Below are positions 1 to 6,304 of a stretch of 23,938 nt of DNA, in pieces. Origin of the DNA: Rhizobacter sp. GTDB lineage: Bacteria > Pseudomonadota > Gammaproteobacteria > Burkholderiales > Burkholderiaceae_C. Made by a program: the position numbers and the translations under genes. Within the stretch, counting starts at the first letter, position 1. Each line of letters starts with the position of its first letter. The DNA is taken from the NCBI GenBank assembly GCA_014380155.1, contig JACMKJ010000248.1, positions 1-23,938 of the forward strand, in the 5' to 3' direction. Under the pieces are notes generated by a model that saw only the letters and a program-made list of their open reading frames with translations, was not told the origin of the DNA and did no database searches.

Positions 1-750
1 CCAGCCCTGTTGCTCGATGCGTTTGGCCTCGGCCACGTGCTTGCCGTGGGTGGTGGTCGGGTCGGGGTTGCCGCCATCGGCCGAAACCATGCGGTCGATC
101 ATCAGCTTGAGCGGGCTCGGTGACTGGTACCAGTAGGTCGGCGCCAGGATGATCACCGCGTGGGCGGAGACCCAGCGTTCGTAGATTTCGGCCATCCAGT
201 CGTCGGCCTGGTTCAGCGCGTGGTTCGGGTAGCAACTGCAAGGCCAGTGGCAAAGGGGCATTGCGCTCGACACACAGCCCTTGCACGGGTGGATGGTGCG
301 ACCGTACTCCGACGTGACCAGGCTCAGGTCCAGCACATCGGCCTGCATGCCCGCACGCTCGACCACGCGCCGGGCCACCTCGGTCAGCCGCCAGGTCTTT
401 GACACCTCGCCCGGGCAGGTGCCGTCGTTGCGCGCGCTGCCGCAGACCAGCAGCACGCGCGATGGCGCCGTGATGTCGCCCCAGAGCTTCTGCGCCGCTT
501 TCAGGCGCTTGCGGGTGTCCAGCCACTGCACGGACACCTCGTGGCCTGGGTCGGCAAAGCCGCGGCCGGCGGGTCGGGTGATCGGTGCCTTGCGGCCCTG
601 CTGCAGCGCATCCCACGCTATGGCTTCGAGGCGCGCGATGGCCTCACGTTCGCCCTCGAAGGCAGGGTCGTAAAAGCGCACATGGAAGCGCTCCTGGAAC
701 TGTGCTCGGGTCAGCGCGATGGGCGCCTGACCGGTGCGGATCTTGGTCAT
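1..750 (-). CDS. Flavodoxin-fold NADPH-dependent FMN reductase family protein (partial, 3' end beyond left edge)
   Basis: The minus strand is open from an ATG at 748-750 to the left edge, giving at least 250 residues with no stop. After an N-terminal extension of about 100 residues there is a flavodoxin-like core: beta strand RVLLVCGSARNDGTCPGEVS (phosphate-binding loop for FMN), a Cys-rich segment PCKGCVSSAMPLCHWPCSCY, then AHAVIILAPTYWYQSPSPLK and LMIDRMVSADGGNP, typical of the FMN_red family. Members reduce flavins or quinones in the cytoplasm using NAD(P)H. The frame stays open upstream of the chosen ATG and no strong Shine-Dalgarno is visible, so the start is tentative (a GTG lies two codons upstream). 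The C-terminus is outside the window. Substrate unknown; the Cys cluster is unusual for a simple flavin reductase. Confidence 0.8.
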   Translation of the reverse strand, partial: MTKIRTGQAPIALTRAQFQERFHVRFYDPAFEGEREAIARLEAIAWDALQQGRKAPITRPAGRGFADPGHEVSVQWLDTRKRLKAAQKLWGDITAPSRVLLVCGSARNDGTCPGEVSKTWRLTEVARRVVERAGMQADVLDLSLVTSEYGRTIHPCKGCVSSAMPLCHWPCSCYPNHALNQADDWMAEIYERWVSAHAVIILAPTYWYQSPSPLKLMIDRMVSADGGNPDPTTTHGKHVAEAKRIEQQGW

Positions 751-928
751 GGGCACATGGTCTGGCGTGGGCGGCGCACGGTCTGTGCGCTGTCGAACAT
801 CTGCTGAACTCAGTGGCTCGAGGGCCGCGGCGCAGGCGTCACGCATGCAATGTGCGAGGGCGCACAGACCATGCGGCTAGTTGCTGCCAACCTGGGTTTT
901 GCGAGCTGCAAATTGTCTGGAGACCCCC

Positions 929-1081
929 ATGTCTGGCGCCACCCACAAGCATCACCCGACCCATGACGTTCCCGACGAATTTGTGCCGGGCGCAATGCCT
1001 GTCGAACCTGACGAAGGGCCGGTTCCCCCTGCGATCCCGGAAGACCCCGAAGACGACCGCGTGATCGACCCGGAGACCTGA
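929..1081 (+). CDS. Small acidic proline-rich protein, 50 residues, unknown function
   Basis: A 50-residue frame starts at ATG 929, about five bases after a GGAGA-type ribosome binding site (919-923), and ends at TGA 1079-1081. The N-terminus carries a His-rich patch (HKHHPTHD); the rest is rich in Pro, Glu and Asp (VPDEFVPGAMPVEPDEGPVP, then PEDPEDDRVIDPE). There is no signal peptide or membrane segment. The composition suggests a disordered, negatively charged protein. I have a recollection of similar short proteins in Burkholderiales but could not check it. It lies between two minus-strand genes, so it must have its own promoter. The good Shine-Dalgarno and the strong amino-acid bias, unlike the competing frames, are the reasons for calling it real. 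Confidence 0.6.
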   Translation: MSGATHKHHPTHDVPDEFVPGAMPVEPDEGPVPPAIPEDPEDDRVIDPET

Positions 1082-1115
1082 GGCGGTCTGCGCGCCAGCC
1101 ACCACCCCAACGGCT

Positions 1116-1883
1116 TCAACAGTTCGTGGGTGAAGCCGGCGGCAGCAGGCGGGCGCATTCGCGCCTGACCACTTGGTAGCACTCGCAACTGGTCTGTTCC
1201 AGCACGCTGCGGTTGAGCAGCTGGATCCGACCGTCTTGGTATCCAATGGCCCCGCTCGCGCTCAGTGTCATGGCCGCCGCCGTGACTTCGTCGCTGGTCA
1301 CACCCAGCATCTTCGAGATGAGTTTTTGGGTCATCACCATCTCGTCGCCGCAGAGCCGGTCGAAGCTCAGCAGGAGCCAGCGACTGAATTGCTGATTCAG
1401 GGTGTGGTGCCGGTTGCAGGCAGCGGTTTGAGTCATCTGCGTCAGCAGCGACTGCGTGTACAGGAGCAGCAGCCGAAGCGTTGCACCGCCGCGAGCAACC
1501 GCTGCCTTCAACTCGCTGGCCGGGAGGCGGTAACCCATGCCCGCGCTCTGCACCACGGCCCGGATCGTGGTGGAGTTGCCGCCCATGAACAAAGTGATGC
1601 CGAGCATGCCGTCGTTGCCCACCAGGGCAATCTCAGCCGACTCGCCATCGTCCATCACATAGAGCAGGGACACGATGGAGGTCACGGGAAAGTAGGCGAA
1701 CTCGAGTTCTTTGCCGGGCTCGGAAATGACCTGCCCCAAAGGCATCTCGACCAGCTTCAGGTGCGGTTCCCAGCGCCGGAAGTCGGAGTCGGGCATCGCC
1801 GCCAAGAGGTGATTCGCCAATGCGCCAGCGCCCTGCGTGCGGGTGGACTGGTCGAGCGCCGACAGTGAGAGGGTTTGAGGCAT
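1116..1883 (-). CDS. Crp/Fnr-family transcriptional regulator
   Basis: The protein has 255 residues, normal length for the family. Residues about 25-145 form a cyclic-nucleotide-binding-like beta-roll (EPGKELEFAYFPVTSIVSLL, then ESAEIALVGNDGMLGITLFM), followed by the long dimerisation helix and a C-terminal winged helix-turn-helix (MTQKLISKMLGVTSDEVTAA). The tail has the signature LEQTSCECYQVVRREC, which I recall from a Crp/Fnr subgroup common in proteobacteria. The canonical cAMP-binding residues and the N-terminal Fe-S cysteines of FNR are not evident, so the signal is unknown. AAGGAA lies about ten bases upstream of the ATG at 1881-1883. It is transcribed alone on the minus strand; the tannase pseudogene upstream ends at 2052 with a hairpin repeat between them. 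Confidence 0.88.
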   Translation of the reverse strand: MPQTLSLSALDQSTRTQGAGALANHLLAAMPDSDFRRWEPHLKLVEMPLGQVISEPGKELEFAYFPVTSIVSLLYVMDDGESAEIALVGNDGMLGITLFMGGNSTTIRAVVQSAGMGYRLPASELKAAVARGGATLRLLLLYTQSLLTQMTQTAACNRHHTLNQQFSRWLLLSFDRLCGDEMVMTQKLISKMLGVTSDEVTAAAMTLSASGAIGYQDGRIQLLNRSVLEQTSCECYQVVRRECARLLPPASPTNC

Positions 1884-1985
1884 GGTGGGTCGTTCCTTGG
1901 ATGGTCACGGTGTATCCGAGCCCGCGCCGCCGGTCTGTGCGCTTGCGTACACGGACTCCCACAGCGTTGACAGGCCCCAGATCCC

Positions 1986-2045
1986 CACCTCCGTTCGCCG
2001 CGCGCTGAGCCTCTCGAAGGATCAGCGCGAACGCAGTGGGAGGTG
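1986..2045 (+). repeat. Imperfect hairpin repeat containing the TGAGCCTCTCGAAGG core
   Basis: Outer arms CACCTCC (1986-1992) and GGAGGTG (2039-2045) are exact complements. Inside them GTTCG...CGCTGA pairs with TCAGCGCGAAC, with five extra bases on the left arm, around a GCCTCTCGAAGGA loop. It resembles the widely dispersed proteobacterial intergenic hairpin of the type GTTCGCCCTGAGCCTGTCGAAGG. It sits just downstream of the tannase remnant and upstream of the Crp/Fnr gene, where it may act as a factor-assisted terminator. Strand is nominal. Confidence 0.6.
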
Positions 2046-2051
2046 CTCCCG

Positions 2052-2576
2052 CTACTGGCAGCTGACGCTTGCCGCCAGGTCACGTCGCCCGAGGTGGAGA
2101 GCGCCACTCTCGGGTAGGGGCACAGCGGTCGGGTGCGGTTGGCGGCCCAGCCGGCGGGCACTTCGGCGTTCGCAGCGAACCCATTGCCAGGGCCGCGTGC
2201 GGTGGCCACCGTGTTGGCGACGGTGGTGCTCTCCGCGGCGGTGAAGGCGTTGGCGAGATCGGCGGGGGCTATCAGCGCGTAGCCGTTGCGCACCGAATAT
2301 GTTGGCGATGGCCGCCTTGGGCAGGTTGTTGCCCGGCGCGCCAGCGAGAAAGCCGTCGCACTGATCGGCGAAGCGCGACATGGCGCCCATCGCGTCGCGC
2401 GCGCCGTTGGAGCAGGCGCCGAAGTAAGAGCGGTCGGGTGCCTTGCCGTAGGCCGTCTGGATCACGCTCTTGGCCATGGGAGTGAGCTTTTGCACCGCCT
2501 GGCAGCCGTAGTCGAGACGGGCCTGCGGGTCGATGCCGAAGTTGGAGCCGAGCGAGCCCACGTGGCCGCCATTGGG
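2052..2576 (-). pseudogene. Tannase/feruloyl esterase family, decayed C-terminal part (internal deletion and two frameshifts)
   Basis: Read on the minus strand, the segment begins with NGGHVGSLGSNFGIDPQARL, then DYGCQAVQKLTPMAK and SYFGACSNGARDAMG, where GxCSxGxR is the nucleophile motif of the tannase/feruloyl esterase family (Pfam PF07519), then FLAGAPGNNLPKAAIANIFG. Near 2295-2300 the homology shifts to another frame (NGYALIAPADLANAFTAAE). It then jumps to the family's C-terminus (VATARGPGN, then NRTRPLCPYPRVALS), so roughly 250 central residues, including the usual acid/His region, are missing. Near 2085 a one-base loss moves it back to the first frame, ending LAASVSCQ with stop TAG at 2052-2054. 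The N-terminal part lies beyond the inserted cassette at 4340-4450. The gene cannot make an active enzyme. Family recognition is from remembered motifs. Confidence 0.82.
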
Positions 2577-2670
2577 CCTGGTGGGCGTCGCTACAAGCCT
2601 GTAATACTTCGAGTCGCAAACAATTCAAACAACTGGCCGAAGCTCAACGCCGACATACAGGAGGTAGAAC

Positions 2671-3234
2671 ATGCCAGCAATGATTGTCCTAGGCGACAAG
2701 ACTGACCACGGCGGCGAAGTCATCGAAGCATCCGGCGTTACCGACACTCACGGCAAACGGATTGCTCGCGTAGGAGACAAGGTCTATTGCCCGAAGAAAG
2801 GTCACGGAACCACGGTCATCACGACCGGGGACAACACCATGATCATCGACGGCAAGGCCGTCTCGTATCACGGCTGCAAGACGTCTTGCGGTGCCACGCT
2901 CATCTCATCGCAGGCAGTGACAACAGTGAACTTCGGCAGCGGTGGCTCCGCTTCTGCTTCAATGTCCATTGCGATGGGCGCAGCCAGTCAATCAGGTCAA
3001 GCCAGTGCGGCCAGCAAGGCCAGCCAAGCTGAGCAAACCGAGCAGGCCGATCAACGCTTCTTGCTTCTCGATGAATCGACCAAAGAACCACTGGCCAACA
3101 GACTCTATCGACTGAAATTTCGCGGTTCGTCAACGGAAGGTCGTACAGACACTGACGGCCGAACATCAGCGGTCGTCGGTTCGGTCGGCGAAGAAGTCGA
3201 GATCGAAGTATTTGCAGAACAAGCAGGGGGCTGA
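2671..3234 (+). CDS. PAAR-domain type VI secretion spike protein with C-terminal transthyretin-like extension
   Basis: The 187-residue protein starts at ATG 2671, seven bases after a strong AGGAGG. Residues 1 to about 90 are a PAAR domain (GDKTDHGGEVIEASG, VGDKVYCPKKGHGT, MIIDGKAVSYHGCKTSCGA), the cone that tips the VgrG spike of a type VI secretion system. A Ser/Ala/Gln-rich linker follows (about 95-130). The C-terminal 55 residues (FLLLDESTKEPLANRLYRLK, then GRTDTDGRTSAVVGSVGEEV) resemble the transthyretin-like extensions of VgrG/PAAR proteins that bind cargo. The lipase gene starts two bases after its stop, implying translational coupling. No VgrG or T6SS structural gene is in the window, so it must use an apparatus encoded elsewhere. 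Base composition is lower-GC than the flanks. Confidence 0.85.
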   Translation: MPAMIVLGDKTDHGGEVIEASGVTDTHGKRIARVGDKVYCPKKGHGTTVITTGDNTMIIDGKAVSYHGCKTSCGATLISSQAVTTVNFGSGGSASASMSIAMGAASQSGQASAASKASQAEQTEQADQRFLLLDESTKEPLANRLYRLKFRGSSTEGRTDTDGRTSAVVGSVGEEVEIEVFAEQAGG

Positions 3235-3236
3235 CC

Positions 3237-3935
3237 ATGCCATTTCCATTGCTTGCGCCAGTTGTCGTCATAGGCGCCACGCTGACACTGAAATCCGACA
3301 CGAAGCCCGTGACTGTTTATGTCAAGAAGCCGCGCGGCACTCTCTATTGGGGCGGTGCTGGGCTAGACGGTTCATACATAGCCCCTCAACTGAAGGCATT
3401 TGGTTCCGCTGGCATTCAGCACGTAAACGTTGGCCTCACAAACACGGCTACAACGCAAATCGGCGAGGCAGGCATGTTCATCGACGCGCTGCGTGCTGGT
3501 CTGACCATCCGCTACGAAGACAACGACGAGTGGACGATCGGCTCCGGAATGAACAACGCCTCACAGCAGTTCAATCTGATCGGGTACTCATACGGCTCAC
3601 TTCTCGCAGCACACACAGCCAACTTCTATGCGAAGCAGGGGCACGTCGTTGATCACCTCGTTCTCATCGGAGCGCCCATTGATATTGATTTCCTGAAGAC
3701 TCTTCGCACGCGGAAAAACATAAAGCGCGTGGTTGTCGTGGACTTGAAAGACAAAGGTGATCCGATCTACGCCGGAATCACCCAATGGGAGCTCACGAAG
3801 ACAGCGTCCACGCTGGGAGAACAAATGAAGCGTCAGCGGGGTGAAGGGCATTTTTACTATGCCCACGTTGTTGCTGACAGCCCGGCTCGATGGGCAGCAC
3901 TCGCCAGGCATCTGTACGACGAGGGGCTGCGATGA
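3237..3935 (+). CDS. Alpha/beta-hydrolase (lipase/esterase-like), probable type VI secretion effector
   Basis: The protein has 232 residues. A nucleophile elbow GYSYG (Ser118) follows beta strand QQFNLI, and the next strand VDHLVLIGAPIDI is typical of alpha/beta hydrolases. Candidate acid and His residues lie in VVVVDLKDKGDP (Asp169/Asp175) and EGHFYYAH (His205/His210). A hydrophobic N-terminus (residues 2-19) is a strand or membrane-associated segment rather than a clear cleaved signal peptide. Position directly after a PAAR gene and before a small membrane protein suggests a phospholipase-like toxin delivered by the spike and acting on the periplasmic face of target membranes. That role is inferred from context; the fold and serine motif are visible. 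It does not obviously match a named Tle class. The ATG overlaps no upstream gene but is only two bases from its stop. Confidence 0.75.
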   Translation: MPFPLLAPVVVIGATLTLKSDTKPVTVYVKKPRGTLYWGGAGLDGSYIAPQLKAFGSAGIQHVNVGLTNTATTQIGEAGMFIDALRAGLTIRYEDNDEWTIGSGMNNASQQFNLIGYSYGSLLAAHTANFYAKQGHVVDHLVLIGAPIDIDFLKTLRTRKNIKRVVVVDLKDKGDPIYAGITQWELTKTASTLGEQMKRQRGEGHFYYAHVVADSPARWAALARHLYDEGLR

Positions 3936-4270
3936 GCGCCCCCGCTAAAGATTGGCCATTGCAGGCATGCCGGCTCATGTCTATCGCAATCTTCGTGGGG
4001 TTCCTCGCCTTTGTTATCTACTCAGTCCATGCAGGCATTTCCAAGCAAACGGTCTATGTGGGGCCGGTTGGGTATTGGCTCATCGTGTACACGCTTTTGT
4101 CTGGGGTTGTGTCGGTTGCTTGCGTACTCCTGATTTTGTGGATGGCGGCAACAAGGCGAAAGAGTTGGAGGCAATGCGCTGCCACTTTCGCGTCGGCATG
4201 GGTAGTCACTTTGCTTTCCTATGCAGCCTGGCACTTCTTGGCTCAATCCAAATACCTTTTGGCAGCGTAG
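3932..4270 (+). CDS. Small three-helix membrane protein, candidate immunity protein
   Basis: The start is ATG 3932-3934, which overlaps the stop of the hydrolase gene (ATGA), giving 112 residues. Three hydrophobic segments are visible: about residues 16-33 (MSIAIFVGFLAFVIYSVH), 45-72 (VGYWLIVYTLLSG, then VACVLLILWMA) and 84-103 (ATFASAWVVTLLSYAAWHF), with basic residues RRKSWR after the second. I recognise no family. An overlapping small membrane protein directly after a secreted lipase is the usual arrangement for a cognate immunity protein that protects the producer from its own or sibling toxin at the inner membrane. This function is inferred from context only. Confidence 0.7.
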   Translation: MSAPAKDWPLQACRLMSIAIFVGFLAFVIYSVHAGISKQTVYVGPVGYWLIVYTLLSGVVSVACVLLILWMAATRRKSWRQCAATFASAWVVTLLSYAAWHFLAQSKYLLAA

Positions 4271-4307
4271 CGAAGTGACGCCCAACCCTTCAATCCAGAG
4301 GACGTGC

Positions 4308-4321
4308 CCCGGCAAGCCGGG
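4308..4321 (+). terminator. Short GC hairpin after the cassette, weak terminator candidate
   Basis: CCCGG (4308-4312), loop CAAG, CCGGG (4317-4321). It lies about 38 bases after the stop of the presumed immunity gene and close to the cassette's right boundary. There is no T-run after it, so intrinsic termination would be poor. Confidence 0.3.
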
Positions 4322-4339
4322 TCATGCCTCTCATCTCAA

Positions 4340-4450
4340 ACGATAGAAGAAGCGGCCGTTCCAGTTGTTGGACAGGCGCATCTCGAAGCTGATGGCGTAG
4401 TTGTTGCCGTCAGTGCCGACACGCGGGTGGTGGGGGCGTCATCGTTGCCG
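4340..4450 (-). pseudogene. Tannase/feruloyl esterase family, N-terminal fragment
   Basis: On the minus strand, the frame GTDGNNYAISFEMRL followed by SNNWNGRFFYR (about 4340-4417) matches the conserved N-terminal region of tannase/feruloyl esterases (typically ...DGKNYAI.FEMRLP..WNGRFFYQ). It breaks off at 4340 and runs into a stop (TGA at 4331-4333) in foreign sequence. Upstream, in another frame, GGNDDAPTTRV continues the resemblance, with a stop between the frames at about 4436, so there is at least one frameshift. The signal peptide and first roughly 80 residues are absent. The same gene resumes at 2576 after the inserted cassette. Confidence 0.68.
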
Positions 4451-4541
4451 CCGCAGGTGGGGAGTGCGGCAGTGCTCGCCTGCAGCGGAACGCTATGCGC
4501 ACGGATCTTGGTTCGATTGATGAACGAAATGGCACGCACCG

Positions 4542-6116
4542 TCAGCGCAACGGCCTGGCGTGTTTCATCGCCTCGGCCATGCCGCCCCACTGCGGCTTGA
4601 AGATGCCGGCGTCCATCAGCTTGGGGCTGTGCACCACGGGCTTGAAATCCATCTGCGCGAGCACGTCGCGCTCGAGGTCGATGCCGGGCGCCACCTCGGT
4701 CAGCTCCAGGCCCTCGGGCGTGAGGCGGAACACCGCGCGCTCGGTGATGAAGAGCACTTCTTGCGCGCGCTGCACCGCGCCGAGCCCGCTGAAGGTGATC
4801 TGCTCGACCGTGCGGATGAACTTCTTCACCGCACCCTCTTTCACGATCTTGAGCTGCCCACCGCCGATCTCGAGCTCCAGCCCATCGGCGGTGAAGGTGC
4901 CGCAGAAGACCAGCTTCTTCGCGCTCTGCGTGATGTTGACGAAGCCGCCGCAGCCCACCGGCCGGCCGCTGAACTTGCTCACGTTGACGTTGCCGCTGGC
5001 ATCGGCCTGCGCCAGGCCGAGGCAGCTCACGTCGATGCCGCCACCGTCGTAGAAATTGAACTGCAGCGGCTGCTCGATGATCGATTCGGCATTGAGCGAG
5101 AGCGCAAAGTCGCCACCCATCTGAGGCACGCCGCCGTTGACGCCGCTTTCCACGCTCAGCTCGAAGATGTCGCCCAGGCCTTCTTCGTTTGCCACCGCCG
5201 ACACGCCCGCGGGCACACCGATGCCGAGGTTGACCACCGCACCGCGGATCAGCTCCGCCGCGGCGCGGCGGGCGATCACCTTGCGCGCATCGAGCGGCAT
5301 CGGCGGCAGGTCGCGCACCGGCACGCGGATGTCACCGTTCAGCGCCGGGTTGTACTGCGTGCTGATGGTCTGCATGTGGTTCTCGGGCTGGCTCAGCACG
5401 AGGTGGTCGACCACCAGGCCGGGGATCTTCACCGACTTGGGGTGCAGCGAGCCGTTCTTGACGATGCGCTCCACCTGCGCAATCACGATGCCGCCATGGG
5501 CCTTCACGGCCTGCGCGACCGAGAGCGTCTCCAGCAGCACGCCCTCCTTGTCCATCGTGATGTTGCCTTTCTCGTCGGCCAGCGTGCCGCGGATGAAGGC
5601 CACGTTGACCTTCGGGCTCGGGTAGAAGAGCCACTCCTCGCCGGCGAATTGCACCACCTGGTTCAAACTTTCGGTGGTGGCGGCGTTCATCTTGCCGCCT
5701 TCGAGGCGCGGGTCGATGAAGGTGCCCAGGCCGACCTTGGTCAGCAGGCCCGGCGTGCGCGCCGCAATCTCGCGCGGCAGGTTGGCGAGCGTGCCCTGCG
5801 GGAAGTTGTAGGCCTCGACCTCGCCGGCCATCACCATCTTCATCATGGCGGCGCCGCACTGGCCGTAGTGGCCCGCGATCATTCGCTTGATCAGGCCGGG
5901 GTGGGCGAAGTGCACCATGCCGCCGTCTTTGCCGTTGCCGATGGCGCCCGAGGCCCAGGTGGTCAGCATGCGTGGCTTGCCGGTGGCCAGGAACGAGGCC
6001 CCCACGGCCTTCGCGATCTCTTCGGCAAACCCCATCATGGCCAGCCCGCCGAGCCACACGGTCGAACCATCTGGGATCAGGCCGGCCACGGCCTTGGCGT
6101 CTATCAGTTTGCTCAT
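4542..6116 (-). CDS. Acyl-CoA:acetate/3-ketoacid CoA-transferase (propionate CoA-transferase type)
   Basis: The 524-residue protein is a fused alpha-beta CoA-transferase of family I, the usual length for Pct/YdiF-like enzymes. It transfers CoA between an acyl-CoA and a free carboxylic acid through a glutamyl-CoA intermediate in the cytoplasm. The N-terminal half shows the DGSTVWLGGLAMMGF and VEAYNFPQGTLANL motifs. The C-terminal half shows VNLGIGVPAGVS and SVESGVNGGVPQMG, where Glu323 is the probable catalytic residue, followed by YDGGGIDVSCLGLAQAD and FSGRPVGCGGFVNI. It is divergent from the enoyl-CoA hydratase operon across a 188-base gap with two candidate operators. The context suggests CoA loading of the pathway substrate, or salvage of CoA onto an aromatic acid using acetyl-CoA. 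The start is the ATG at 6114-6116 with a weak GAGCGAGA upstream. Confidence 0.88.
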   Translation of the reverse strand: MSKLIDAKAVAGLIPDGSTVWLGGLAMMGFAEEIAKAVGASFLATGKPRMLTTWASGAIGNGKDGGMVHFAHPGLIKRMIAGHYGQCGAAMMKMVMAGEVEAYNFPQGTLANLPREIAARTPGLLTKVGLGTFIDPRLEGGKMNAATTESLNQVVQFAGEEWLFYPSPKVNVAFIRGTLADEKGNITMDKEGVLLETLSVAQAVKAHGGIVIAQVERIVKNGSLHPKSVKIPGLVVDHLVLSQPENHMQTISTQYNPALNGDIRVPVRDLPPMPLDARKVIARRAAAELIRGAVVNLGIGVPAGVSAVANEEGLGDIFELSVESGVNGGVPQMGGDFALSLNAESIIEQPLQFNFYDGGGIDVSCLGLAQADASGNVNVSKFSGRPVGCGGFVNITQSAKKLVFCGTFTADGLELEIGGGQLKIVKEGAVKKFIRTVEQITFSGLGAVQRAQEVLFITERAVFRLTPEGLELTEVAPGIDLERDVLAQMDFKPVVHSPKLMDAGIFKPQWGGMAEAMKHARPLR

Positions 6117-6153
6117 GAATGTCTCGCTCGAAGAGAGGGCGGGGAGGGCGAAG

Positions 6154-6172
6154 TAATTATGATATTGAACTA
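6154..6172 (-). promoter_or_regulatory. Candidate MarR operator, CoA-transferase-proximal
   Basis: Read on the minus strand, the site is TAGTT-CAATATCAT-AATTA, an imperfect inverted repeat with 9-base spacing located 38 bases upstream of the CoA-transferase start. It has the same TAGTT-N9-AAYTA layout as the site at 6269-6287. It is AT-rich in a high-GC background. The assignment to the MarR protein encoded at 18303-18800 is inferred. Confidence 0.5.
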
Positions 6173-6224
6173 AAACGCCGCGCCACTTCAGGGTAAATAC
6201 TTAGAGTCTGCTGCGGGGAGAAAC

Positions 6225-6253
6225 TTGCTTGCCGGAGGCGAGGCTTCTATGAT
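6225..6253 (+). promoter_or_regulatory. Sigma70-like promoter of the catabolic operon
   Basis: A -35 box TTGCTT (6225-6230) and a -10 box TATGAT (6248-6253) are separated by exactly 17 bases. This predicts a transcript start near 6260, about 45 bases before the enoyl-CoA hydratase ATG. The operator at 6269-6287 lies just downstream, a position suited to repression. Confidence 0.55.
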
Positions 6254-6268
6254 GGCCGGACGCAAAAG

Positions 6269-6287
6269 TAGTTGTATCTTTTAACTA
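6269..6287 (+). promoter_or_regulatory. Candidate MarR operator, operon-proximal
   Basis: TAGTT (6269-6273), nine bases, AACTA (6283-6287): a perfect 5-base inverted repeat just downstream of the predicted -10 box and 17 bases before the enoyl-CoA hydratase ATG. The layout matches the site at 6154-6172 on the other strand. A bound dimer here should block transcription; release would be expected on binding of a pathway CoA-thioester, as in other MarR proteins of hydroxycinnamate pathways. Confidence 0.55.
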
Positions 6288-6304
6288 AATGGCCGCCCGC
6301 AGCA

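Larger units (their letters stand above)
2577..4339 (+). other. Inserted lower-GC islet carrying a PAAR-effector-immunity cassette
   Basis: This block separates the two halves of one minus-strand tannase gene, so it is most simply an insertion. Hand counts give 32/60 G+C at 3241-3300, 32/60 at 3421-3480 and 30/60 at 4081-4140, against 43/60 at 5281-5340 in the flanking CoA-transferase gene. Its three genes run on the opposite strand to the broken gene. I saw no transposase, integrase or obvious target-site duplication, and some tannase codons (about 35) around the junction are also lost. Entry by homologous or illegitimate recombination is therefore more likely than a recent transposon. Boundaries are uncertain by about 20-60 bases. 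Confidence 0.65.

Noticed and set aside
2286..2705. Plus-strand open frame overlapping the tannase remnant and the PAAR start
   Set aside because: Crosses the cassette boundary and has no motif; the PAAR gene has a strong Shine-Dalgarno and its own domain in another frame.
3237..3300. Cleavable signal peptide on the cassette hydrolase
   Set aside because: The hydrophobic N-terminus lacks a positive n-region and a clear cleavage site; export by the T6SS spike fits better.
2577..4339. Cassette as a transposon or integron gene cassette
   Set aside because: No transposase, integrase, terminal inverted repeats or recombination site could be found at the edges, so it is described only as an insertion.
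4560..6173. Plus-strand open frame of 537 codons opposite the CoA-transferase gene
   Set aside because: Its translation is His/Ala/Arg-rich with no recognisable motif, and it mirrors a CoA-transferase with intact catalytic motifs. Long antisense frames are common in high-GC codon-biased genes.
6269..6304. TTG start (6272) for the enoyl-CoA hydratase
   Set aside because: It lies inside the AT-rich operator near the predicted transcript start, and the first residues do not resemble the family; ATG 6305 is preferred.
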